Of a stretch of 64,000 nucleotides of DNA, positions 31,587 through 44,108 are shown piece by piece (position 1 is the stretch's first letter; every line of letters begins with the position of its first letter). This DNA comes from Lepiota brunneoincarnata (Eukaryota; Basidiomycota; Agaricomycetes; Agaricales; Agaricaceae): positions 992,001-1,056,000 of the forward strand of contig JAEBUN010000013.1 in assembly GCA_023014365.1 (NCBI GenBank), in the 5' to 3' direction. Below the pieces are notes generated by a model. The model was not told where the DNA came from, did not search any database, and saw only the letters and a list, made by a program, of their open reading frames with translations. Made by a program: the position numbers and the translations under genes.

Positions 31587-32565
31587 ATGGATCCGTTCGA
31601 GGTGCGAATGCAATTTATTACCCTTTTAAAGCGGTTGTCTGCGTAAGTCACCTATTTGCTTCTGATAGTTACCCCAGATTAAAGATGTAATAGCACAGCT
31701 CACAACAATCGATCCAAAAAGTAGTCGGGTTCTCCGTCAAGAACTTTGCTCAATGTGGTGAAGATCTTTGGGACTGCATCATAGAGGAATGTCAAAAGGC
31801 TCGTATGATTACTCGACTCGACATATTCTCGCTCATATGGGACTATAGGGCTCACTAAATTCGCGGATAAACATCCTCTATTTCCTCGACTCTCTCTGCG
31901 AGACATGTCTTCTCCTAAAGTCGCATGCAAACTCTGTAGCAAGGGAAGGCTCCACCTCAAACGGTCTCTACGTTGATTATCTCGCTAGAGATCTCGGCAA
32001 AATTGTGGATTTGGTCGTACCACAAGGCCGTCAAGGACTTCCCAATCTAGTCAGCACCAAACAAGTCCGTCCCTTTTTTTTAATCTCGTCGAATACCCTG
32101 TTCCCTGACTGGTTTCAACCCTTCCAGATCCTTGAAAGCTGGCGAAGCAAACGCGTCGTCGACCCACAAAAGGTCGAGGAAGTCATCTCATCCCTCAATA
32201 CTCGTGACAACAGCACCGACCCCTCGCAAGTGACACACCAAGCCGCCGTACAAGACATTCAGCTATCTAGAAACGATGTATTCAAGAGAATTGAGGAGGA
32301 TCGTGAGCGCCACAAGCGTCTTCGCGAACGTCGCTGGGTCCAGCCCATTACTCACACCGCAACTGACTATCGCTCACTCCCTTTGGCGTGCTTCCTCCCG
32401 TTAACGGATTCCACCAACGGGGAGCAGGAGCTACCGATAGATATTGAATTCGAGAACGAGTGGGAGACTACGAGTGACTGGAATGAAGATGACGATGAAG
32501 CGGCAGCAGAGGAGGCGGTGCTTTGTTTTCCAACTGGGAGCGAGGTAGCCATGGACTTGTCATGA
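31587..32565 (+). CDS. CTK3: CTD kinase subunit gamma (CTK3)
   Basis: Exons 31587-31642, 31699-31798, 31849-32064 and 32128-32565 join to 269 residues in one frame. The N-terminal CID-like domain runs from MDPFEVRMQFITLLKRLSAS through GEDLWDCIIEECQK and INILYFLDSLCE. The C-terminal part has the signature RIEEDRERHKRLRERRW and an acidic end. Ctk3 is the regulatory third subunit of the CTDK-I kinase complex, with Ctk1 and the cyclin Ctk2, which phosphorylates Ser2 of the RNA polymerase II CTD during elongation in the nucleus. Length is typical of the family. Intron 2 (31799-31848) must start GC rather than GT to keep frame and homology. The gene is convergent with UTP20, with 171 bp between the stops. 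Confidence 0.9.
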
Positions 32566-32736
32566 GATATATGTAAGTGGGTTGAAGTGACTATGCTACA
32601 GTTGCAATGATATAGATACAATGGATCGATATATGGTGTCTAGTTACCAGTCCGGTTCGCTTTTTTGTCTCTTGAGCCTACCCCTGCTTTCACTGGCAAA
32701 TATCAGCACTCGAAATTCGCTAGCAATCGCCTATAC

Positions 32737-35700
32737 TTACGCGAAGCTCCTGTCCTTCCGCTTTCGACTTTCCTTCTTGATCACGTTCCGTTGCAACTTG
32801 CGTTTCGCAGCCGCTCCAGGATTGATTGTCGCTTGCAGTACTCTATCTGCCTTGCGGTTGCGACGCAAATCCGATGTCTTCTGTCGAATCTGATTATAGA
32901 CTGTCGAGAACTTGGTAGTTCCGACTTTGGCTTGCACTAGATCTTGTAGCTCAATTGCAGTAGTTTTCAGCTCCTCTATTGTGCCATCAGCGAAGAACAG
33001 CTATGCCAACAAATTGAAATGTACCCATTTGCGCATCACGAATGGTATCATCTTCCGTCAAGCGGTAGATAGGGGTTAGGATATGAACCAAGAACCTCTC
33101 TACGCTGTCAGCTTCCATGTATGATGCCATTGCCGCAAACCAACGTAGTGCGGCAAGCGGTTGTTGGTGCCACATTGGCTAGCGGAACCCAGATAAGTAT
33201 GAGCGCATAATTAGAACAAGGGTTTCGATCACTTACAGCATTTGTTGTCCGGTTCCACCGTCCTATATGCGCAGACTTAATCTGGTATGAAAGTTTGGAG
33301 AATAACCAGGGTAAAGGATCGTCCAGCGGAGCAGTTCTTCCTTCGGTGTCTCTGTCTCCAGTCCCGTCGTCTAACAAATCGCCCATGGGGTCGCCACCCT
33401 TGCGTTTATTGGATTTTGGCATGGCGTAGAAGCACTTTCCTAGGAAAAACAAGTTCTTGACGACTTGTAAACCGAGGATCTCGTCGAGGTTTTCGCTCTT
33501 CAGCTGCAAACAAAGCTTTGTGCTGATGTCTTGCATCTCAACAAGTGATGCAAAGTGATCATTAGGCACGTCCGTTCTTGGAGGAGCGACAGGAAGAGCC
33601 GCGAACAGCAAACCAAGGAGGCGGCATGCAGCGGTGCGGACCCATGCATGGGGATACAGTAGGTGAGAGGTAACCAAATCCCAGGGAACTTTGATATCAT
33701 CGCTGCAAAGCTCGGGAAACACGTGCAAGGCTTTGAAAAGGACAGTGAGAGAGTGGTAAGAAATCTTCCATCCCACATCCACCGCCAACGCACTGTCGTC
33801 GTCGTCGCCTTTCGAAGACAATGCTGAGGAGCTTTTGGCGAGAGCAGTACGAAGGTCACCTAATACCACTGGCATATAGGGTCGGACACCCTGTTGCGCG
33901 GCGTCAATGATGAAGCCATAGATCTGGGAAGGTACCCAGATTAGCTGGGGTTGAGCCTCTTGGGACGCCCAAGTGTGAAGATGGGAGAAAATGAGTTTTT
34001 GCCTGTCCTCATCCAATCGGGCATATAAGCTCTTGATCAGCTGTGCTGCCATTTCACGGCATTTGGCAGAATCGTCGTTGGCGATGACCATAACCAGTGC
34101 AACGAAAAGGAGGTCAGTATATTCGTGTATGAGTGCCTCTTGAAATTTGGTGATGATAGCGCCCAGAAGCTCCATCACCGACTTGCGGCCGCTCTCGTGT
34201 ACGTAGGAAAGATTTTTTGCAAAGAATGCCATCTGGTTGCGTAAACGTCCTTTCCCTTGGGGATAGTCCAAAAGGAACTGCAGGAGAATACCCCTACATA
34301 GCTCTTGGACTTGGGGTGACTGATTGGTGACTAAGATCTCGCCAACTTTATCCATGATATCGTAAACCTCGGGGACCACAAATTTGCGTGCGACAATCGC
34401 TCGAAGCATGGTGAAGACAGCCGCTTGACGTTCGTGCTCTTCCAGATCGGGTGATAAGAGTTCGAGGAGGAAAATGAGATCCTTTTCCTTTACTTGGGCT
34501 CCGGGGAAATCGCGCAGGATCGTGGCCAAAGACTTGAAGGCGACTTGCACTATCTCGGATTCGGTATTGCCAGTTTGCCGAATGATATCAATCATTTGGG
34601 CAACGAACACTGGAACTGATTTAGGGAGATTCTTGAGAGGGCACTTGGCTAGGGCCGCGGCACACTTAAGCCCAAGCATAACCACGGGGGCACTGGTTGA
34701 GTAGAGTGTGTTTCCGATGACGACCACCGTGGATTCTAAGCGCTTGATGACTTCAGCATCATGGAAATCGAAACGATTCCGGCGAAGGGCTGTATTAAAG
34801 ATATTCAGACCGAAGGAGACGAAACTAGATGAATCGTGAGCATTGTTCAGTGATTGATATCACATCTCGTACCGGAAAGAGTTGTTAGCATAATGATCGA
34901 GGTCTGGGAGGACGTCCCTCCTCATTTGTACTACAATGTCTTTCTTCGGCATACCCCTCTTACGCGGAGTTGACTGTTTCAGGAATTTGGCATTCTGGCT
35001 GATGAGAGTATGGCACAAGACGACGAGTTCTGCAGGAACCAGGTGCTTGTTATTATTCAATCCGGTCGCAACTCGTTTGAGAACTTCGTCCACCAGTTGC
35101 ATCACTTTGGACGACTCCGTTTCCTGCATTATGGCACGCAGAGGTGCAAGGAGACTGCTGATCTTGTTCGGGCTGACCACCTTCGCGATGATGGCGAAGG
35201 AATCGAGACCTCTTGATGACGAACCCCGCACTTCGCGCATATTTGTCTTAAAATCCTCCGAGAGCACATCCTTCCCGGATTCGCCAAAGATGACCTCAGC
35301 TGACACATGAGCCACGTCGCTGACACAGTCGTCCAAAACATCGAACGTAGCGGCATGGTCCTGTGCGGTAACTTGGACAAGGATGGCATGCACACTGAAG
35401 GCCAGCACGTGCAACTGAGGCCCACGAGTGAGTGCTCCACGAAGTTCCCTGAACACTAGAGGAAGATATTTTGGTCCAAGACTAATCGAGATGCGGACAA
35501 TAGCGTCCCGCACCAAGTCGCGAGTTTCTTGAGATTTGCTGCGAAGAATTTGACTCAAGATGGTCAATAAGCGTGTGATCTGGGATTCTCGAGTGCTTTC
35601 CGGGAGGTGCTTGGCCACTGTCACGATACCAATGGAAACAGGAATACGAGTGTTGTCGTCGGTGGTAGCGTCGTGTTTCTCCAGATAGTCGAGGAGACTA

Positions 35701-38700
35701 GGGAGGAGGCGTAAGTTGACCACGTCCGCGATACGAGATGGCTGCACTGAAGCTGTCACGGTAGGAATGACTCCTTGCCCATCTAGCCGATCTTCGGTGT
35801 CTGATTCCGTCTCTTCTTCGTCTTTCTTCCCACTCTCTGCTAAGGCCTCCTCCATCGGAAAGTGGAAGCTTTCTAAGATAGCCACGATTGTTCGTACATA
35901 CACGCGCTCCGACTCGTCTTTGACTTTAGAGAGCTTGATATATCGCTGAACAAGTGTGAAGTAGGCGGACCAGTTGAGGTGCTTCGCCATACGGCCAGTG
36001 GCAATGATAGCGTCGTTGACAAGATGATGATCGATAGTCGATGTCGAAGCAATATAATTGCCGACAAGTGGGATGAACACATCCGCCAGGGTGCTACTCC
36101 GCAGATGACCTTCATCACAGTGATCTCCTAATCGCCGAAGGGCTCGAGAACGACGATGCAGCTGAACATGAAGGATATTATTGAAAAAGTTGGCTTCGTC
36201 ATCTCCACCCTCCAACAGGACACACATCTCCTTGAATGATGCTATGAAGTCACATTTGTTGACAGCGAATGCGATGACTCCAAGAACCTCGGCCCTAACC
36301 AACTCGTTCTTCGACCGCAAACCATTCTTGAGTCCAGGAAACAAGAGACGAAGGAATAATTCTTCGAATGCACTCGAAGGTCGAGATGCTACGACATCAA
36401 CAAAGTGTCGCAGAGAGAAGGAAGCATTGTTCCTGATCGCCAGCTCTGTAGCATCTTGAATGCAGTAAAGCGAGTTATAAAGGAGTGGGGTCCAATCCAT
36501 AGGTGACAAAGTATGGTAGATGGTTTCATTTAGGCGGGCAAAGGCGCCAAGTCGCCGGTCAAAGTCGGGTTCGTCAACCCGTCTAGTTGAGTAGGCGTTC
36601 ATATCGTCTAAGAGTGAAGCCAGGGCTTGAATGCCACCAAGAGCCGCCAGCCGATTAAACGCGTTGACCAGGCTGATGCGCGAGGCACGCGAACGGAGCG
36701 ACTGAAACAGCTGGGAGAAATGTTCGTAGGTCTTCTGGTAGATGGTGCTCTCTCTGTCACGTAGTTCGGGGACCAAACCGATCAAATTCATCAAGATCCT
36801 GAGCAAGTCGACTTTGACCTTTTCCGGCACGAACCGAGAAGGTCTGCGAAGGAGTGGAATGAATAAGGTGAGTAGTGTCGTCGCTTGGGCTGCATCTTGT
36901 GAGTACTGCGCGATCTCGGAGAGGATAGTAAGCTGTCGCTGGCCTATAGGATTCGCAGCACTTGCAGCACCCTTTGCTTGCTCCACGAGAACAACCAAAT
37001 TGTCCAGTAGCCGGGAAACGTGAGGCTTAAGAACCGCATCTCGTAAGCGCTCGTCTGTGGAAGAATGTGCCACGATACGCTCCGTAATATCAAACACACG
37101 CATAATTACTGACGGCTTGACATTGGTCGCAACCAAGCAGTCGTAAACTTTTGGCAGGAGATCAGGAGAATACTGAACAAGGAAAATAGCATGGTCACTC
37201 CTCAGCGTCCAAACATAGAATAACTCCATGAGCGTAGATGGTGCTTGGGTGTTTTCCTTGTCGAGAGTTGGGAGACGAGGTTGAATGAAAGACTGGAACG
37301 CAAGCGAGAGGTACGGGGCAAAATTGAATGACACTGGACATCGAAAGAAATCCGCAAAGCGTCTTAATCCAAGCTGGCGAATGGATCGCACAACTCTGGT
37401 AGGGACGGTGGAACCCGTCGTCTCTTCCTTGTCACCCGCATCATAGTCGGTCTCCTGTTCTTCGTCTACGTTGCTGGCACCCTCTTGGTGCATGGCATCC
37501 AAACGGTTCTGGGCGTGATTAATAATATCGATGGTGGACCCAAGCAGCGCAGGCCAATAAGACACCAGGCGGGACCCAAGATTCTTGAGGACATCACCGA
37601 GGAGAGTCAGAAAACCGACAAGCTGCTTGTCAGTCACGGTCGAAGGGATAGCGCGTATGAGGAAAGGCGCATCATGCCAGGTATGCTTGTGAGAGTTGAG
37701 AGGTTTCAACATGAGATCCACCAACAAGCCCAATTCATCATCCGGTGTATGCAGCAAACGCCGTCAACACAGCTGCGCGTCGGTCAGCACCCCTTGTTCT
37801 TCCCTTTCTCTCCAACATGACACCAAACAACAATCCTCACAACGACATCGACGAAATCGTGTCGGTCCCCAGGGTCCACGTTCCCAATCTCTAGCAGTGT
37901 CAGCTCATCGCGCCACCGTGTGTCATCAAGCAACAAGCGAATCTTCTCCTCGTGGTTGACAAGTTGAGGGGCCTTGTATGTGAACAAGCACGATAAGGCC
38001 AAGGATTGGATATTCCGGTCAGGATGCGAGAGATGGGCAATATAGGAACGTGCGCAATTGGTCCGACGCGTAAAGAGCCTTGGGATTGTCGAATTTGGAG
38101 AAAAGGGTGAGCCAGCTTGAAAGCTTCTGCTTAGGAAGCTTGGACGACGCGTCCTCAGAGACCAGGGACAGAAAATGGGTGACGATGTCACGGTTGTGTT
38201 TCTCTGCGAGAGTATGACACTCCCCTAATGTCACGAGGAGTTGATGCTCATATGAAAGCGGATCAAAACGATCTCCAGGTGCTGTGATTCCTGGTGTTTC
38301 GTAAGCAATTGGCACTGCTAAAACGGAATCATGACAGCACCTTGAGTAACTCCTTCGTCCTGCTTGCCGGGTCTAACCATCGGGCGAGGATGACACGAAG
38401 TTTATGTGCGCTAGGATCACGCCATGACCTCTCCCCCTCCCAAATGTCGTCCCCACTTTCCTCAGGTTCCCGATCAAGCTCAGGCTGGGATTGATGAGCG
38501 GCACGAATTTTACATTGACCCGCTTCGGAATTTCCGCGAAGATCAAATTCCAAACAACATCCCCGAACCGTCGAGACAAGGACGCAAGAGCGGCGGCAGC
38601 TGGCGACCAAAGCGGTCGCAGGTTCACCTTGAGCTGCGCTATTCAATAATTCAAAATCAGGGAACTAGGATGATAGTGGGGCAGACACGAACCAAGTAGC

Positions 38701-41085
38701 CAACGTGTGCAAAGTTCTGCAGCCGTCGGATCCCCAACGACCTGACCAACCCTACCAATTCGTAGCACACGCTCACGAACTCCTTGCACATCCAACAAAA
38801 CTTCCTCGCCCTGCAGACACCTCCGCAACACTTCCTGAGCACCCCCTGGCGCAGCAACAAGATTCGAGTCCATAAGCCGCAGTGCATTCAGCCGCAAAAG
38901 TCGGGAATGAGACAGGAGAGCAGTTTGAAGACCAGGATATATTTCCTCGAATGGTATCGACCTCGCAGTCCCAGGGCTAGTAGAAGAATGTCAGCGCATG
39001 CCATGTTACGAAAGTCTGGACACACTTCATTCGCGCCAAAGGCGCTAGTCCAGCTAGCACTTTGGGGGCTGAACCCCAATTCCTGACGCCACCCCGTATC
39101 CAGTCACATATATCCACCCTCGTGGACCATTCTACATGCGGTTTCTTCTGTAGTGCTCGCATACATGTCCCTAGGACCCAGGCCGACCCCCCGAACGTTT
39201 CCCTATCGTCATTCATTTCTGAACCACTAGCTGTCTGTAGTTCCTGGCCAATCATTCCAACAAGGACTGATGTGAATTCGCCGCTCGTGAACGGGGAGAG
39301 CGTGATTATATCGTCCAGTTGCGCTGCCTGCAAAGTCTAAGCTATACGAGGTCACCAGCGGAATGGGCAACGGCTCACTGCAAGATCTCCTTCATCCTTT
39401 GACCAATGTTGTAGCCGATCGAGCAGCCACTTCTCCGTGTTCTCCTTCCAAACCAAATCGACATCTTCAACGCTGAGTTTCTTCGCCCTGTAGAGCGCCG
39501 CAAGGAAATTGAGAGTTAATTGTGGATCGACAGCGAGAGTGTCGAGTTTGCGAGTGGACTTAAGGATGACCGGTAGTGCGACAAGTTTCCACCCGCCCCA
39601 ACCCAAGTCTGCAAGCATACCATGCAGTTTAAGGGCAAATTCCAATGTGGTCGGGTCGGTTGGTGTACTCCATATTCTTTGAAGGAACTTCAAGCCAGGT
39701 CCCAGCCATAAAGAGGCATCGGATGCGATAAAAAGCGCCGAACAGAACTTCAACATTGCGGGTTGGCTATCCCTATCCAGCGGAAGGTTGTCCAGCATTG
39801 CGAACAAGGTGGTATGGTGCGTGGCTTCAATAGATCGTGAGCGAAGAATATCTAAAGCATGGTTGATACTTACAAGACATCCGTGCGCCCTGGCGAACTG
39901 AATAAGGGATACTGACAATGTCCAACAATCTTCGAAATCTTTCTGAGTTCGGTACTTCATATTCGTCAGCAGCTTTCGTCAGCTCCCGCACCAAAAGGTC
40001 CCCGAGCATCAAATATTGTTCAGAGTCCTTGACATGGTGCACAAGTGCCGTTAGGGAGCGGCGAATCACAGTGTATGTGGGTTCAGTTCGCTCTGCCGAG
40101 ATGTGGAAGGCCAAAAGAGCCGTGAAAATAGGTACAGTTGAGGTATGTAGGGTTTGCGATATTGACTGATCAATCGGTTAGTAGTGAACAGGGGAACAAA
40201 CAAAACAGACCTTGGACGCATAAATAAGGGCCCACCCCGACGCATCCTCCAAACCCTTTGCATGTCCGGCCAACAGCTTCACAGCAAGATCCCTTGATCC
40301 ACTCTTGAGCTTGCGGAGTACTGAGCCCCACACTTCCGCGATGGCTCGTTGAATCTCAGGCAAACACTTCGGTAACGTTAGCTGAATCGCGTTCCATGAA
40401 TGGGTGATGAGTTCCATGTGAACAGAGGGAACAAGGAGATAGCGAAAGAGCGAGGAGAGCGTTTCGAGAAGCATGGACAGAGCAGCGGGTTCGAGTGAAC
40501 GGGGCAATAGCTTGAGCAATCGTTTGAGGATAGCCGGATAGACAGGTGACAACGTTGTTCGTAAATCGTGGGCCATTTTCTGCATTAGACTAAGGACCCG
40601 TTCAGCTGTCTTAGCTGAAATCTGAAAAAAAAAACCGAAGACTCACTCAAGTAAGGCTCTCAGGCCCTCGTCATTTGTCTCGCCCATTGCCTCTTCCCAA
40701 GATTCAACAATATCCTTCCAGTGATGCAGTAGCATTGGCATAGATAGCGACAAAGGCTCTACACTGGTTGGCGAATTTGATGAAACCAGGAGAAAGATTC
40801 AAGCTGCCTCCATTGCATCAACGCCTCGTGGAAATGAGATTCATTATCCTGCAGGAGTTATGAGTCCAGGCTTTACCAAGAGGAATTGGATCGTACAGCA
40901 ATATCTCGGTCATATTGTGCTTGGTTGAAAGCAGAAGGCAGATGAACTATTTTTCAGGCTCTGTGTGTAGGACTGATGCTATTTCGAGATTTCAACGATC
41001 GTGTGTTGGCCCATAACAGTTGATTGAATACCTTGAACCGCTTCACAGGGTGATCGCTGTCTAGAGTTCCTTCTAAGGGGTTCAT
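32737..41085 (-). CDS. UTP20: U3 snoRNP/SSU processome component UTP20 (DRIM), 12 exons
   Basis: Exons in transcription order: 41032-41085, 40897-40978, 40647-40848, 40211-40589, 39874-40165, 39379-39824, 39026-39327, 38693-38976, 34873-38638, 33237-34824, 33025-33178, 32737-32975. The product is a ~2600-residue HEAT-repeat protein. Marker blocks are HFHEALMQWRQL, KMAHDLRTTLSPVYP, RCLQGEEVLLDV, GERSWRDPSAHKL, DDELGLLVDLML and the basic tail TKFSTVYNQIRQ...KRKLQRNVIKKESRKRK. UTP20 is an essential large scaffold of the 90S pre-ribosome in the nucleolus. The 5' third carries extra or missing single bases near 40948, 40800, 40767, 38545, 38046, 37831 and 37743, and an unresolved junction near 38290-38340. 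The 3' exons (965 and 539 codons) are clean. Assembly error is the likelier cause, since the splice phases agree once these bases are discounted. Confidence 0.9.
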
Positions 41086-41171
41086 TAATGAAACCGAGCA
41101 CTGTGTTCGTTGAGGTTCAACATCGGCACTTGAACAAAATCTTAAGGTGCTTGACAACTATGTACAAACAA

Positions 41172-44108
41172 CTACGTAATAATCAGGTTGCCCCCGACAT
41201 TAAGCAACCTGCGTGATGCCTCTTGCAACCGCTCCAGCTTCTTCATCAGCTCCTCCCTGCGGTCCTGCGACTTGTGGCGCCTCCTGCGCATACTCCTCGC
41301 ACAATGTATGGGCATCCGGATTATCTAACCCCAACCTGATCCACAACAATTGGAAAACGTCCTGTTCACCTCCCCGCACAAGCTCATAATCGATTGCCAT
41401 TGGAATGTTGTCAACAAAACGCTTATATGCCACTGAGTGCATACGTTAATTTTACTCTCTGCCAGGATGGTAGAGGAACCCAACATACCCTGGAAATATG
41501 CAGCGGACATCAGGCCATGATAATCAACGCAGGCTCCATCATATCTACCCCTAGCAACTTCGACAGATCTTCGACCTTCAACCCAGTAAAGCCTAGCTTT
41601 GTAAGGAGGCTCAGGGCTTCCGTTTCTATGTCAGAGTTTCCTCCATCCTCCTCTCTTGCAGACTCCGTCCTACTGAACCCGAACGCGTCGTTGCTTTCTT
41701 TTGATCGGCGCGACTTCCAGAGCGGAGAGGCTGGGGAGGCTGCCTTTTGTTTATTCTTGTTCGGCATCCGAAAAGAGAATGTTCCAGCCTCCTCAAAAAC
41801 ACTGCTATCGTCACTAATTTCATGCTGTTGCTTGATGCCACTACCAGAGCGGGACCTCTCACGTTCCCGTCGATAGTACGCTAAAAATTTCTCCTTGTAA
41901 TCGGTTAAGTAATGCGCGTTCAATGTGAATGGATCCTGTTCAACGCGGAGCAACCAATCGGTCTTGCTCTTGGCCGCCTCTAGGCAATTACCCAAGTGTT
42001 CGTGTAACAACAACCTATATTTATCATTAATACACCCCACAAAGGGAAGAGAACACGTTTCACCTTATCTGATGCTCGAGGATACCTTGACCGAAGAACG
42101 CGAAATGCTTGTGGACTAGTGCTTTTATGTCGTCGAACAGAATCTGGAAAACCTCCTCGCACAACCTAATGGCCGGGTCATGCCACTTTTCAATGATAGC
42201 CTTGATGTACTCGCGCTGTACGACAAACGGGTAGTGTCCGGGGAGTTCACGAGCGCGGGATCTGTGCATTGTCATCAATCTGATATGTCTCGCGTTGTCG
42301 GTATATGCATGTCACATACTCTTGTGCCCTCCTGAACACCTCATCGATGTAAACCAGTTCCTTATCACAACTCTCATCCTCTTCCATATCAGCATGGACC
42401 TCTTCATTCTTGAGAAACTCAGGTTCCGCTATCCCGATTGTTCTGTAGGTTGATTTCTCAAAGGGTCGGAACTCGGGAGCCGTGGATCGTATTTCGCGGC
42501 GAAATCGTTCGGACGGGACACGAATTCGTTGTACAACTCCATCCTTGTTCGGGACACCCTGGATATGAACTTTCATATCCGCATCAAAGTCCTTGATGAG
42601 CTTTGCTACTTCATTCATCGCATTCTGAGGGGGTGGCCTGGGAAGCTGCGTGATCTGCTGGCGAGTTTTTAACATCGAAGCCTCGATTTCTTGCTGGATC
42701 TCGGGCAACCTATACAAATGTCTGTAAGCTCGAGCGTTATCGTGATCCACCGACATGCATACCTCTTGGCGATCAAATCTGAGAGGACGGAACTCAGCCG
42801 CTCGAGTAGGTTTGAGGTACGAAGGTACTTTTGGTATATCGACTCCAATTCGGACCAGGGGGGCTTCGAGGAAAAAAATTCACCCTCCATCGCGCGCGCT
42901 TTTTGCCATGACCAGCTCTGCTTCAAATCATTTGAACTTGGCTGCTTGACGCAATACCAATTATTTTCTAGTGGCTCTTTCTCGTTTTTGATGAATTTGA
43001 CCCAGTTGGGCTCTTCACCAACTGGAATGCGATCAGGTTTTGTCAAGACACCTGTACCAAATTCAAATTCAAAGTCCTCAATAACACAATATTTGGTTTT
43101 TGGGGTCGGTTTCCTTACCGATGGTACGCTTTCCCTCGGGATCATACGTTTTCGCTAGCTGGTGAGCACCTTGATTCTCGAAATCGGCTATGGAATCACA
43201 ATAATTAGTCACGGAACACCACTGTGCGATACGCATTCACTGACTTTCACAAGCAACTGTCAAGAGGACGATGCAGTTGGACTTTTTGATATAGGAAACT
43301 ACAAGACTCTCTACCAGTTGGATATCGCTCGAGTTTCCGGTGCGTCCAACACTGGCGATCAGGCCTGTATACCAAGCTCAACTCCACTGATAATCACAGC
43401 ACGACAATCACTCACCCGGAAGATCAACAAACGACAAATCCGCCACGTCAGGCCCACTGATTTGCAGAGATACGCAGTTCATCGAAAACGTCAGTGCGCT
43501 CTCCGATACACCATCATCAGCATCATCGAGGAATGTCGAAGCGGGCTTATTGGGATTCAAGATGGCACTCTGAGCGCGTCGTATACGATCTTCTACGTGT
43601 TTCTTATCAAAAATCGGTGGACCAAAGGCCTCGTTGCGGGATTGGCCTAGAGGCTGGCCTTTGGCGTCAGTCATGAAACGAAGGGATACGACACATTTCC
43701 AGGGAGCGCTGGAATAGGATAGTCGGCACTCCGTAGGGCACCTATATTTGTCCAGCGTAAACTTCAATTTTCACAAAACAAGCGAGGCGTACATACCTGG
43801 TGCATGTACCAGCTGCCCGAGGGAGAGTGATGCCAGAAATCGATTCAATGAGAGACGATTTTCCTGCACTCTGGTTGCCAACGACGGCAATTTGAGGAAG
43901 GTCGACGTCTACTTGCACACTGAGTAGAGTCAAGGATTAGCGCGTCGTTGACTGTTTACTAGAATCGATATTACCCCGTACTGTGCAGACCGTTCACCAG
44001 GTCCAACATGCGACGACGCGACTGCGACATCTGAGGGTTTGAAAGCCCCACAGATTCATTGTTTTTTTCGGTGGTAACAGATGTGGGAGACAACGGCAAC
44101 ATGGTCAT
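41172..44108 (-). CDS. Dynamin-family GTPase (Vps1/Mx-like), ten exons
   Basis: Exons: 43975-44108, 43797-43919, 43416-43741, 43245-43364, 43119-43187, 42763-43051, 42320-42709, 42064-42261, 41489-42014, 41172-41432. G1 is [10 protein letters not shown]3 DLPG and G4 TKPD. A stalk region ([15 protein letters not shown]) follows, and a C-terminal GTPase effector domain starts [20 protein letters not shown]. No PH domain is visible. Dynamins assemble on membranes and use GTP for fission or organelle trafficking. The Agaricomycete Mx-like branch has no settled role. Three extra single bases (near 41511, 41502 and 41265) break the last two exons. Discounting them leaves exactly 811 codons and a longer natural C-terminus ending at 41172. 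The gene lies 86 bp upstream of UTP20 on the same strand. Confidence 0.88.

Noticed and set aside
38529..38563. 35 nt intron in UTP20 that would restore the frame
   Set aside because: Shorter than any other intron modelled in the window. A missing A in the adjacent A-run explains the frame change equally well.
43162..43650. 162-codon plus-strand open frame
   Set aside because: It lies antisense across dynamin exons 3-5 whose splice phases and motifs are clear, so it is a shadow frame.
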